NCBI RefSeq assembly: GCF_002797555.1
Contig: NZ_PGFA01000002.1
Location: 620,001 to 684,000 of the forward strand
Length of the DNA: 64,000 bases
Origin: Hymenobacter chitinivorans DSM 11115
Lineage (GTDB): Bacteria > Bacteroidota > Bacteroidia > Cytophagales > Hymenobacteraceae
Reading direction: 5' to 3'
Part shown: positions 43,722 through 51,352 of the stretch, piece after piece
How positions within the stretch are numbered: position 1 is the stretch's first letter
Layout: each line of letters opens with the position of its first letter
Translations under genes and position numbers: made by a program
The notes under the pieces: generated by a model
What the model was told of the DNA's origin: nothing
Databases searched by the model: none
What the model saw: only the letters and a program-made list of their open reading frames with translations

Positions 43722-44873
43722 TTACTGAATGCTGAACTTGGCTTTGATGGCGTTGATAGCCACATCAGCCTGGGTGTTGGTCAGGCTCCAGGTACCATTG
43801 GTGCCCGACGTGAGGCCGGTAAGCAGGTTGTCCGAGAAAGTAGCATCAGCGCCGTACTTGGTGCAGAAGCGCAGCGAGTACACAAAGCCGAGGCCTTCAC
43901 CCAGAGCATGCGCCTTCACGTCCAGGGTCGAAGCCGATTTCCAGTTGCTCAGGTAAGACACCGCAGCCAGCGCAATAGTTTTCTCCAGCTCAGTGCGAAT
44001 CAGGTCAGCCTGGGTTTTCACGCCGGCCGCGTCATTGTTGACGATGGCAGCGCGGCCCTTTAGGAAGGCCATGTACACGTTCGGCGAAGCCGTGGGATTC
44101 TTCTCGTTCAGGTAGCTGGCCAGGAACCGCTCCCGGGGCGTCAGGTTGATGTCCGTGGTCATGATGGCGTTGTTGGTCAGAAAACCGTAGGCCAAATCCC
44201 AGTTGTGCTCCAACTCCGAGTAGGCTTTGCCGTCGACCACTCTGCTATTGTTGGCCTTCAGGGCGTTGTCGGTCAGCAGCACGTTGTCAATCTGGTCGAG
44301 CAGCAGGGCGCCAATCAGGGCCTTCTGAATCACCTGATTCACCTCGATGCCGTTGCCATCCACCAGGTAGCGGCCCAGGCGGCCGGCATTGCCGGGCGTG
44401 GCCACGTTGTTTACCGACTGGCTGGCGGTGGCCAGCTGGGTCAGCTTGGTGTCAACATAAGTGCGCACGGTTTCGGCGTTGGTGGCCGGGAACGAGGCCG
44501 CGGTGCTGGTGCGCAGGTTCAGGCCCGAGGCGTTCAGGCCGGCACCCGTGAAGTAGCCGCCGGTGTTGGTATAATAGCCGCGCAGCTTGGCCGCGTCCAG
44601 CGTGGTTGGCGTGGCAGGAGCCGCCACTGCCACCAGGGCCATGTAAGAGTTCAGCTCTGAGAACATGTCCAGGCGCTGGTTCGAGGTCGTTAGGTCGACA
44701 GTCGACTGGCCATTACCGTCTTTAAACGACTCCGTGTATTTAGAAGTGGCCGTCAGAGTGCTGGTGTCCATCTTGGCGCGCAGAGTGGGCGCGGACTCGG
44801 TGTCATTCTTGTCGCAGGAGCTTAGGACAACTGTTAGGGCTAGCAGCGCGGTGGGAATGTACTTGAAGGTCAT
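43722..44873 (-). CDS. DUF4856-family lipoprotein, first gene of the iron operon
   Basis: This 383-residue protein has a lipoprotein signal (lipobox VLSSC). It matches DUF4856, an imelysin-like helical family. Recognisable segments are LDMFSELNSYMALV, VDGNGIEVNQVIQKALIGAL, ELEHNWDLAYGFLTNN and AHALGEGLGFVYSLRFC. It is the promoter-proximal gene of DUF4856, imelysin, HTTM and TonB receptor. This order is recurrent in Bacteroidota and usually tied to iron. It probably acts as a surface or periplasmic iron-handling lipoprotein. A good promoter lies upstream. Confidence 0.88.
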   Translation of the reverse strand: MTFKYIPTALLALTVVLSSCDKNDTESAPTLRAKMDTSTLTATSKYTESFKDGNGQSTVDLTTSNQRLDMFSELNSYMALVAVAAPATPTTLDAAKLRGYYTNTGGYFTGAGLNASGLNLRTSTAASFPATNAETVRTYVDTKLTQLATASQSVNNVATPGNAGRLGRYLVDGNGIEVNQVIQKALIGALLLDQIDNVLLTDNALKANNSRVVDGKAYSELEHNWDLAYGFLTNNAIMTTDINLTPRERFLASYLNEKNPTASPNVYMAFLKGRAAIVNNDAAGVKTQADLIRTELEKTIALAAVSYLSNWKSASTLDVKAHALGEGLGFVYSLRFCTKYGADATFSDNLLTGLTSGTNGTWSLTNTQADVAINAIKAKFSIQ

Positions 44874-44909
44874 GAGGCGAGATTAATGTTTAGTGCAGTG
44901 TTGACGCCC

Positions 44910-44943
44910 CAAAGCTATTGCCTTTATTTGGAATGATTACAAA
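44910..44943 (-). promoter_or_regulatory. Promoter of the DUF4856-imelysin-HTTM-FecA operon
   Basis: On the minus strand TTTG (44943-44940), a 22-bp spacer and TAGCTTTG (44917-44910) match the Bacteroidota consensus well, 36 bp before the ATG at 44873. I saw no clear Fur box. Confidence 0.75.
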
Positions 44944-45009
44944 TACTGAGGAATTTATTAGAAAGGTTCTAAATAGATTTCGTTCGCTGCTAGCATACGG
45001 ACGCAAGAA

Positions 45010-45568
45010 TCATTGCGCTTGGGCCAGGGCTACGCCGGTTTGGTGGTGCACCTGCATGAGGGTGGCAAAGTCGGCGTCGAGAGGGCCGGGGGTGGCTGGT
45101 GGCTGGTGCAGGGGCGCTAGGGCAGTGGCAATGCGCCGGACAAATGGGTCTTTGGCGTTACCGGGGCGGTATTTCTTGCCCTTGGGCGGTTGCCGAGCCA
45201 GGGCCAACAGTAGCATGCTGTTGTCACGCTCGTGGCCTTTGAGCACATAATGGGCTAGAGCCCGCAGGGTAGAGTCGTTGCCGTGCGAAAGCTCCACCGC
45301 AGCCAAGCGCAATGCACCTATGTGGTGCACGGTCATAAGGCGAGCAAAGTCCTCGTCCCAACAGCCGTCACGACGCACGGTGTCAAGTTGGTGCGCCAGT
45401 AGTCTTAAGGTATCGCGGAGGCTAGGTAGCGTCGCTACGGGAGCCGCCTTGGGCTTGCTTACGTGGACTTCCTGCTCGGTGCTCGTCGGTATCGTGCCGG
45501 GAATTACAGCAGATGAAGATAACGCTGGCACCGAGCAGTAGCGCGAGATAAGCAGGGTGTCGTTTCAT
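45010..45568 (-). pseudogene. DUF305 lipoprotein gene with an apparent frameshift
   Basis: The DUF305 domain is intact in one frame (LMTVHHIGALRLAAVELSHG and FATLMQVHHQTGVALAQAQ). That frame has no proper start; its first ATG at 45531 gives no signal peptide. A perfect lipoprotein start lies just upstream in the neighbouring frame: ATG 45568, MKRHPAYLALLLGASVIFICC. Deleting one base at the GGG of 45499-45501 fuses the two into a continuous lipoprotein of about 185 residues. Either this is a disrupted gene or a sequencing error. If intact, it would be a periplasmic metal-binding protein after the CDF transporter. Confidence 0.7.
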
Positions 45569-45588
45569 AGAAGGGAGAAAGTGGTGCC

Positions 45589-46485
45589 TTATGTGCTAGG
45601 CTCGATGTGTACCAGCACGTTGTAGACAGCAGGCTTAGCCTGCATGATGGCGGCTTTGACAGCGCCGGCAATGTCGTGGCCTTCGCGTACACTGATGTCG
45701 CCGTTCACCATCACGTGCAGGTCGGCGAAGTACTCGAAGCCCATCTTGCGCACGAAGCACTTTTCGGTTGCCACCACGCCTGGCACGGCTTCGGCCAGGG
45801 CACGCACATCCTCGGTCCAGGTTCCCTCCGGGGCTTCATCCATTATTTCTCCGAAAGCCGGCCGAAAGATGTGGTAGGCGTTGTAGACGATGAAGCAGCA
45901 AGCTACCAGGGCCGCCCAGTCGTCGGCCGCTTCCCACCCTTTGCCGCCGATCAGGGCAATGCTGATGCCCATGAAGGCGGTGCAGGAGGTGATGACATCA
46001 GCGCGGTGGTGCCAGGCGTCAGCCTTCACGGCGTTGCTGTCTACTTCCTCCCCGACCTTGTTAACCCGCCGATACAAGGTCTCCTTGATGGCAATGACCA
46101 CCGCCAGCACAGCCAAAGTGAAGGGAGCCGGTAGCTGGTGGGGTGTCAGGATATGGAGGATGCCTTCGGTGGCGATGTAGGCCGCGGCACACACGAGGGC
46201 AAAAGCAACCGCAATGGCGGCCAGCGGCTCGGCTTTGCCGTGGCCGTAGGGGTGGTTCTCGTCAGGCTCACGGGCGGCAGTGCGCAGGCCGAACCAGACG
46301 ATGAGCGAGCTGAAGATGTCAGTGCCAGACTCGATGGCTTCGGCGATGAGGGCGTAGGAATGACCGACCACGCCCGCCGTACCTTTGCCGAGCACCAGGG
46401 CGATGTTGGCACCAATGCCGATAAGGGTAGAGGTCTGACCACGTTCGGCCCGTTCGCGGTTGGTAGGGGCAGCTTCAGTTGTCAT
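45589..46485 (-). CDS. CDF-family cation efflux transporter (Zn/Co/Cd type)
   Basis: This 298-residue cation-diffusion-facilitator exchanges divalent metal for protons. Membrane helices start at LIGIGANIALVLGKGTAGVV. The metal site in TM2 reads ALIAEAIESGTD (Glu/Asp), with its partner DAWHHRADVITS in TM5. A cytoplasmic His motif DENHPYGHGKAEPLAAI lies between TM2 and TM3. The C-terminal ferredoxin-like domain ends ADLHVMVNGDISVREGHDI. It starts 10 bp after the P-type ATPase, so the two are co-transcribed. Zn(II) is the likely main substrate (inference). Confidence 0.92.
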   Translation of the reverse strand: MTTEAAPTNRERAERGQTSTLIGIGANIALVLGKGTAGVVGHSYALIAEAIESGTDIFSSLIVWFGLRTAAREPDENHPYGHGKAEPLAAIAVAFALVCAAAYIATEGILHILTPHQLPAPFTLAVLAVVIAIKETLYRRVNKVGEEVDSNAVKADAWHHRADVITSCTAFMGISIALIGGKGWEAADDWAALVACCFIVYNAYHIFRPAFGEIMDEAPEGTWTEDVRALAEAVPGVVATEKCFVRKMGFEYFADLHVMVNGDISVREGHDIAGAVKAAIMQAKPAVYNVLVHIEPST

Positions 46486-46495
46486 TATAGGGAAA

Positions 46496-48637
46496 CTAGG
46501 GCTTGGAGGTGAAGTTCATGCGCTGGATACGCACAGCGTTAAGGATGGCGAGTAGGGCCACGCCCACATCGGCGAATACGGCTTCCCACATCGTGGCCAG
46601 GCCGCCGGCTCCGAGAGCCAGCACCACGGCTTTCACGGCAAAGGCCAGCCAGATGTTCTGCCAGACGACTGTATGGGTGGCCACAGCGATGCGGCGGGCA
46701 GTAGCAATTTTGCTGGGATGGTCAGTTTGAATCACGACGTCGGCCGTTTCGATGGTCGCGTCGGAACCAAGGCCACCCATGGCAATGCCGACATCAGCCA
46801 GGGCGACTACAGGGGCGTCGTTGACGCCGTCGCCGACAAAGGCCAGGTGGTGGCCGATGGCTTTCAGGCGCTCAACGTGGGCAGCTTTGTCTTCAGGCAG
46901 CAGGCCGCCGTGAGCTTCGGTGATGCCTAGTGTTTTGGCCACACGCTGCACGATGGTGTCCTTATCGCCGGAGAGCATGACAATGGTCTTGATACCCTGT
47001 GCCTGGAGCTCACGCACAGCCTGGGCGGCATCTTCCTTGATTTCGTCGGCTACGGTGAGGTAGCCAGCATACTGGTTACCAACGGCCACTACCACGATGC
47101 TGTCGACCTGCTGGTCAATTTCAGCGGGATAGGCGACATTGAATTTGGTAAGCAGCTTGGTGTTGCCGGCTAGTACTTCCTGACCGTCGACATGGCCGCG
47201 CAGGCCGTGACCGGAAATCTCCTCCACATTTTCAACTGCGAGCGAAGTGCCCGTGGGCTTGACGTACTGCACCAGCGCCTGGGCAATAGGGTGCGTGGAC
47301 TTGGCTTCGAGAGCAGCTGCCAGAGCCGTAAACCGGGCTTTGGTTTGTCCCGGGGCTGTAACGACCTGCTGCACGGCGAACACGCCCTTGGTCAGGGTAC
47401 CCGTCTTGTCCATCACCACGGTGTCAATCTCGCGCATAACATCAAGAAAGTTGGAGCCTTTGAAGAGCACGCCCACTTTGGAGGCCGCGCCAATGCCGCC
47501 GAAGTAACCCAGCGGAATGCTGATAACCAGGGCACAGGGACACGAGATAACCAGGAACACTAGCGCCCGGTAGAGCCAGTCGCGGAATACGTAATCATCT
47601 ACGAAGACGTAGGGCAGGAAGGTGAGCAGTAGAGCCAGCCCTACCACGATGGGCGTGTAGATGCGAGCGAACTTGGTGATGAACTGCTGAGTTTTGGCTT
47701 TACGGCCCACCGCGTCCTGCACCATCGCCAGAATCTTGCTCAGCTTGGTGTCCTGGAAAGCGGCGGTGACGGCAATCTGGCTCAGCGTATCCTGGTTAAT
47801 CATGCCGGCCAGCACCGTTTCGCCCTTCTGCTTGGTCTGGGGCACGGACTCGCCGGTAAGGGCAGCCGTGTTGAAGGTGCCGCGCTCAGACTGCAGGGTA
47901 CCGTCAAGGGCTACTTTCTCGCCGGGCTTGACTTCGATGATGTCACCCACGACCACCTCTTTGGGGTCGAGCATCCGGCGCTGGCCATTGCGGAGCACGC
48001 CCACTTCGGTGGCCTGGATTTCGAGCAGGGCCTTGATGCTGCGCTTGGCGCGGTTTACGGCCGCGTCCTGGAACAGCTCGCCCACAGTGTAGAACAGCAT
48101 CACGGCCACCCCTTCAGCGTATTCGCCCAGGGCAATGGCGCCGATGGTGGCAATGCTCATAAGCAGGAACTCGTTGAAGATGTTGCCGCTGGGAATGCTT
48201 TGGATGGCTGAGCGAATGACCTTCCACCCCACTAAGAGGTAAGCTGCCCCGTACCAGATAGGGCGCACGTAGCCGGTGAAGAAGCCGACTTGGTAGTAGT
48301 CCATTGTAATGCCGGCCAGCATGAGCACCAAGCTAATGCCCGGTACCAGATAAGGGCTGTTGCTGGCAGGGCCGTGGTCGTCGTCACTGCCATGGTCGTG
48401 GCCAGCTTGCTCATCTTCGGCTACTCCGCCTTTGTCGACCACACGTTTACCAGCGGGATGGTTGTGGCCCGCGTGCCCAACCTCGTTGTGGTCGTGGCCA
48501 GGGACGTCGTGGCCCTCCGGGGCCGAGGCAGCTTCAGGTGTGAGCTGGGTGCGGGTGAGTGCACCCACATTTTCGGGCTGCACCTGCTTAGCGGTGTTCA
48601 GCTCCTCATTCAGGTTATCGGACGAAGGGTCAGGCAT
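46496..48637 (-). CDS. Heavy-metal P1B-type ATPase (Zn/Cd/Co/Pb class) with His-rich N-terminus
   Basis: This 713-residue pump exports soft divalent cations. The N-terminus has no HMA domain but is rich in His-Asp (GHDHNEVGHAGHNH and AGHDHGSDDDHG, residues 42-90). Membrane helices follow, with FNEFLLMSIATIGAIALGEYA. The ion-binding motif is CPC (Cys366-Pro-Cys368), the phosphorylation site is MDKTGTLTKG (Asp410), the actuator motif is TGES and the hinge is VGDGVNDAPVVA. I chose the ATG at 48637, because the 15 upstream residues are hydrophobic and non-homologous. It is in an operon with a 95-residue membrane protein and the CDF transporter. Confidence 0.92.
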   Translation of the reverse strand: MPDPSSDNLNEELNTAKQVQPENVGALTRTQLTPEAASAPEGHDVPGHDHNEVGHAGHNHPAGKRVVDKGGVAEDEQAGHDHGSDDDHGPASNSPYLVPGISLVLMLAGITMDYYQVGFFTGYVRPIWYGAAYLLVGWKVIRSAIQSIPSGNIFNEFLLMSIATIGAIALGEYAEGVAVMLFYTVGELFQDAAVNRAKRSIKALLEIQATEVGVLRNGQRRMLDPKEVVVGDIIEVKPGEKVALDGTLQSERGTFNTAALTGESVPQTKQKGETVLAGMINQDTLSQIAVTAAFQDTKLSKILAMVQDAVGRKAKTQQFITKFARIYTPIVVGLALLLTFLPYVFVDDYVFRDWLYRALVFLVISCPCALVISIPLGYFGGIGAASKVGVLFKGSNFLDVMREIDTVVMDKTGTLTKGVFAVQQVVTAPGQTKARFTALAAALEAKSTHPIAQALVQYVKPTGTSLAVENVEEISGHGLRGHVDGQEVLAGNTKLLTKFNVAYPAEIDQQVDSIVVVAVGNQYAGYLTVADEIKEDAAQAVRELQAQGIKTIVMLSGDKDTIVQRVAKTLGITEAHGGLLPEDKAAHVERLKAIGHHLAFVGDGVNDAPVVALADVGIAMGGLGSDATIETADVVIQTDHPSKIATARRIAVATHTVVWQNIWLAFAVKAVVLALGAGGLATMWEAVFADVGVALLAILNAVRIQRMNFTSKP

Positions 48638-48684
48638 GGAAAGCGGGAGTAAATCAGAGAAGGAGAAGAGCCAGGAGCGCACGT

Positions 48685-48972
48685 CTACCAGTCGACGAAA
48701 AAGCCAGCGATGCCCACCAGCACGAGTACTGCGCCGGTTAGGTACCGCTCGTGCAGAGCTAGGCCTGTCAGGTTAAGATGGCCCAGTCCCCGGTGTGCCA
48801 AGGCTACCAGCATACACATGGCCGATACAGAAACGAAAAGTGTATCAGCCGGTCGAATATCCGTTGCTGGGGTTAGGTCTAACATTTCAGTAAAACCTGC
48901 TGATGCGACACTCCACGCCCCTGTGAGTGAGAGCAGTATCGCACTCACTGAGCCATATGTCACCAAGGACAT
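48685..48972 (-). CDS. Small membrane protein upstream of the P-type ATPase
   Basis: This 95-residue protein has three hydrophobic segments (SAILLSLTGAWSVASAGF, LFVSVSAMCMLVALAH and LTGAVLVLVGIAGFFVDW) and no recognised family. It starts at ATG 48972 and ends 47 bp before the ATPase gene, in the same direction. As the first gene of the zinc/cadmium set it may be a small accessory subunit. The loop HRGLGHLNLTGLALHERY between the second and third segments has several His residues. It is real by context and length but functionally unknown. Confidence 0.6.
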   Translation of the reverse strand: MSLVTYGSVSAILLSLTGAWSVASAGFTEMLDLTPATDIRPADTLFVSVSAMCMLVALAHRGLGHLNLTGLALHERYLTGAVLVLVGIAGFFVDW

Positions 48973-49160
48973 AGGCCAGCAGCCCGGCTACACGTAAGTG
49001 CAGCAGGCTACCTGAAGGGATTCAGCAGGAAACGTGTTGCTTCTACCACTTCAGACAAGACAAGGTTCCTTCCTGCTGCTAAACAGCTGAAGCCGATATC
49101 ATTGTCGTCGTTGAATGGCGGAGTTACAGCCAATTGCATTGCTCATTGTTTTAGCTTAAG

Positions 49161-49190
49161 TGTTACTAATTTAGTTAGCAATACGTAACA
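49161..49190. promoter_or_regulatory. Nested dyad upstream of umuDC (candidate SOS operator)
   Basis: TGTTAC (49161-49166) and GTAACA (49185-49190) are inverted repeats. Within them lies a perfect 11-bp dyad ACTAA-T-TTAGT (49165-49175). It sits 30-60 bp before the umuD start, where a LexA-type repressor would act. Confidence 0.45.
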
Positions 49191-49219
49191 TTGCGGACAC
49201 ACCTAGCTGAGTCGACTAT

Positions 49220-49687
49220 ATGCGCAACATTGAATTAATCCGGGTTACACCCACCCAGACACCCTTTTTGCTCCCGCTTTTTAACTGCCGGATTCCTGCT
49301 GGCTTCCCTTCGCCCGCATCGGACCACGTGGATGAGCTCTTCGATCTGAACCGCCTGCTGCTGCGCCACCCTGATGCCACCTACTTAGTCCGAGTCAGCG
49401 GAGAGAGTATGCGCGATGCCGAGATTCACGAAGGTGATCTGCTAGGGGTAGACAAACAGATGGAAGCCGACCACGGGCATATCGTCGTCGCTGTGGTAGA
49501 GGGCGAGTGCACAGTCAAGCGCTTGGTCTGCGAGCACGGTACTTGGTGGCTCAAGCCGGAGAACCCCGACTATAAGCCCTGGGAGATTGTCGACGCCGGA
49601 GCCATCAAGATCTGGGGCGTGGTTACCCATGTACTGCACGAGATTGTGCCCGGTAAACTCGCGGCCCTGCTGCGGACACGCGACTAG
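49220..49687 (+). CDS. umuD: UmuD-like S24 peptidase (SOS mutagenesis)
   Basis: This 155-residue protein is the self-cleaving accessory subunit of DNA polymerase V. It has the Ala-Gly cleavage site in IPAGFPSPASDH, the nucleophile Ser in VRVSGESMRDA and the general-base Lys in ECTVKRLV. No DNA-binding domain is present, which separates it from LexA. Its stop is 3 bp from the umuC start. Expression is expected to be induced by DNA damage. A nested dyad upstream could be the operator. Confidence 0.93.
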   Translation: MRNIELIRVTPTQTPFLLPLFNCRIPAGFPSPASDHVDELFDLNRLLLRHPDATYLVRVSGESMRDAEIHEGDLLGVDKQMEADHGHIVVAVVEGECTVKRLVCEHGTWWLKPENPDYKPWEIVDAGAIKIWGVVTHVLHEIVPGKLAALLRTRD

Positions 49688-49690
49688 GGT

Positions 49691-50989
49691 ATGTTCGGCT
49701 TAGTCGACTGCAACAACTTTTACGTGTCATGTGAACGGGTTTTTCAGCCCCGTCTTGATGGGCAGCCAGTGGTGGTGCTCAGCAACAATGACGGCTGCAT
49801 CATCTCGCGCTCGACCGAGGCCAAGGCGCTGGGGCTGCAGATGGGTGACCCCTACTTTCAGGTCAAGCCCGTGCTGGAGCAGCACCAGGTCACGGTGCTA
49901 TCGAGTAACTATGCCCTCTACGGGGATATGTCGCGGCGGGTGATGTGGTACCTGAGCCAAGTGACGCCGGAGGTCGAGATTTACTCTATTGATGAAGCCT
50001 TTCTGGACCTGCACGGAATGGAGCGCTTTTTCGTGCAGAGCCTGGACACCTTTGCTCGCACCTTACGCGCCAACGTGCTGGCCCGTACTGGTATCCCGAC
50101 CTGCGTGGGAGTGGCTCCCACCAAGACGCTGGCCAAACTGGCCAACCGTCTAGCGAAGAAGAGCCCGGCCATGGGTGGGGTCTGTTACCTCGACACCGAT
50201 GAGCGCCGGCGCTGGGCGCTGGAGCAGGTGGCCGTGGAAGATATCTGGGGCATTGGCCGGCAGTACGCCACCAAGCTCTACAGCATGGGTATCACCACGG
50301 CTGCCGACCTAGCGGGCTGCTCAGAGGCATTGGCTCGGAAGCATCTGGGTGGGGTGGTGGGTGCCCGGCTGGTGCGCGAACTGCAGGGCTTTCCCTGTCA
50401 GGGGCTGGCTCCCAGCGAAGACGGTACACTAAGTCGTCGGACGCTGTGCTGCTCGCGCACGTTCGGCAAGCCCCTGAGTGATTTTCCGGACTTGCTGGGG
50501 GCCATCAGTGCTTTTGCCTCCCGGGCCGCGGAGAAGCTCCGCCGACAAGGGGATGCGGCCCATTATATGACCGTGTTTCTGAGTAAGAGCCGATACGGCA
50601 TGGAGCCACCACCGTATTCCTGCTCAGTCGTGCTCACGTTGCCGGTGGCGACGAATGATACCCTAGAGCTGCTGCGGTATGCCCGCGTCGCGTTGAAACG
50701 CCTCTGGCAAGCCGACAGCCGCTACACCAAGGCCGGCGTCGTGCTGGATGGGTTAGAGCCCGCTGGGCAAACACAGCTCACGCTCTTTGAGGCCGGACCA
50801 GTTTCTGAGAAGCGGATTCGTCTTATGGCGGAGCTTGACGCTCTAAACCGTCGCTTTGGGAATGGGACTGTACGTTTAGCTACCTCCATGTTAGGTAGGG
50901 GCGAACAGCGGGCTCCTTGGGAGGGGCAAGCTCAGTGGCGTACTCCTGCTTACACGACGCGTCTAGAGGATTTGCTACTCGTCGGATAA
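49691..50989 (+). CDS. umuC: UmuC-like Y-family DNA polymerase (Pol V catalytic subunit)
   Basis: This 432-residue translesion polymerase begins MFGLVDCNNFYVSCERVFQP with the first catalytic Asp. The palm motif is EIYSIDEAFLDLHG and the fingers region includes VVVLSNNDGCIISRSTEAKALG. The HhH segment is VEDIWGIGRQYATKLYSMGI, and the little-finger domain follows. The DUF4113-like C-terminus has LMAELDALNRRFGNGTVRLA. It forms a two-gene operon with umuD. Such operons are common cargo on mobile elements; this one lies at the tRNA end of the island. Confidence 0.95.
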   Translation: MFGLVDCNNFYVSCERVFQPRLDGQPVVVLSNNDGCIISRSTEAKALGLQMGDPYFQVKPVLEQHQVTVLSSNYALYGDMSRRVMWYLSQVTPEVEIYSIDEAFLDLHGMERFFVQSLDTFARTLRANVLARTGIPTCVGVAPTKTLAKLANRLAKKSPAMGGVCYLDTDERRRWALEQVAVEDIWGIGRQYATKLYSMGITTAADLAGCSEALARKHLGGVVGARLVRELQGFPCQGLAPSEDGTLSRRTLCCSRTFGKPLSDFPDLLGAISAFASRAAEKLRRQGDAAHYMTVFLSKSRYGMEPPPYSCSVVLTLPVATNDTLELLRYARVALKRLWQADSRYTKAGVVLDGLEPAGQTQLTLFEAGPVSEKRIRLMAELDALNRRFGNGTVRLATSMLGRGEQRAPWEGQAQWRTPAYTTRLEDLLLVG

Positions 50990-51086
50990 GAAATGTGATG
51001 TACCTTGACGAGAGCCTAATCTTACCCTAATAGGGGGTGGTTGCTAACGACGCTGTCTGAGCGCAGATTGATAGGCGACAGACCCA

Positions 51087-51107
51087 TTGTTTTACCTATG
51101 TTTTACC
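51087..51107 (+). repeat. Right-end TGTTTTACC doublet (candidate arm sites)
   Basis: TGTTTTACC occurs at 51088-51096 and 51099-51107, 11 bp start to start. It matches the left-end doublet in sequence and orientation and lies 55 bp inside the right core repeat. Confidence 0.5.
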
Positions 51108-51116
51108 CGTAAACGA

Positions 51117-51151
51117 AAACACCCTGCAAACGCTTGGTTCACAGGGTGTTT
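51117..51151 (-). terminator. Element-encoded terminator behind tRNA-Arg
   Basis: AAACACCCTG and CAGGGTGTTT form a perfect 10-bp stem with a 15-nt loop. It lies 14 bp past the tRNA 3' end and is followed on the minus strand by TTTCGTTT. It would replace the tRNA's original terminator, now 35 kb away at 16167. Confidence 0.75.
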
Positions 51152-51162
51152 AAGGCTTGTAG

Positions 51163-51178
51163 TGTGGTCGTATAAGGA
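51163..51178 (+). repeat. attR: right copy of the 16-bp direct repeat inside tRNA-Arg
   Basis: TGTGGTCGTATAAGGA is identical to 16201-16216. It covers the acceptor 3' strand and T-stem end of the tRNA plus 2 bp beyond it. Confidence 0.87.
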
Positions 51179-51238
51179 GTCGAACCTTAAACCTTCTGAT
51201 TCGTAGTCAGATGCTCTATCCAATTGAGCTATACAACC
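51165..51238 (-). tRNA. tRNA-Arg (anticodon ACG), the island's integration target
   Basis: A 74-nt cloverleaf reads on the minus strand. Acceptor GGTTGTA pairs with TACGACC (one G-T pair). The D-arm is GCTCAATTGGATAGAGC, the anticodon stem-loop is CTGACTACGAATCAG and the T-arm is TAAGGTTCGACTCCTTA. The discriminator base is A and CCA is not encoded. ACG, with A34 modified to inosine, would read CGU, CGC and CGA codons. The gene remains whole because the element's repeat restores its 3' end. Confidence 0.95.
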
Positions 51239-51352
51239 ATTTACCGTTTTGGTGCTGCAAAGATAAGAGCAAAAATCCGGGTCAAGCAAATTGGCGGTGA
51301 AAAAACTTCCGAAAAAAGACTCTAAGAAAGCACAAATCGTTGAAAGCCAGTT

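Larger units (their letters stand above)
16201..51178. mobile_element. Integrative genomic island of about 35 kb at tRNA-Arg(ACG)
   Basis: The boundaries are a perfect 16-bp direct repeat. The right copy overlaps the 3' end of an intact tRNA-Arg gene; the left copy is an orphan tRNA 3' fragment next to a tyrosine integrase. The left 8 kb hold the integration, replication and regulation genes and are visibly less GC-rich than the flanks. The rest is cargo: copper/silver, iron and zinc/cadmium handling, and umuDC. I recognise no type IV secretion or coupling protein genes, so it is either an integrative mobilisable element or a decayed one. Because the iron operon and other genes have host-like composition, the element may be composite. 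Confidence 0.85.

Noticed and set aside
45504..45692. 62-codon minus-strand frame at the CDF/DUF305 junction
   Set aside because: It overlaps the CDF 3' end and the DUF305 signal-peptide frame without any coding signature.
16223..51162. CTTGTAG near both att cores as an extra recombination site
   Set aside because: Only 7 bp are shared, at different distances from the core; chance occurrence is likely.
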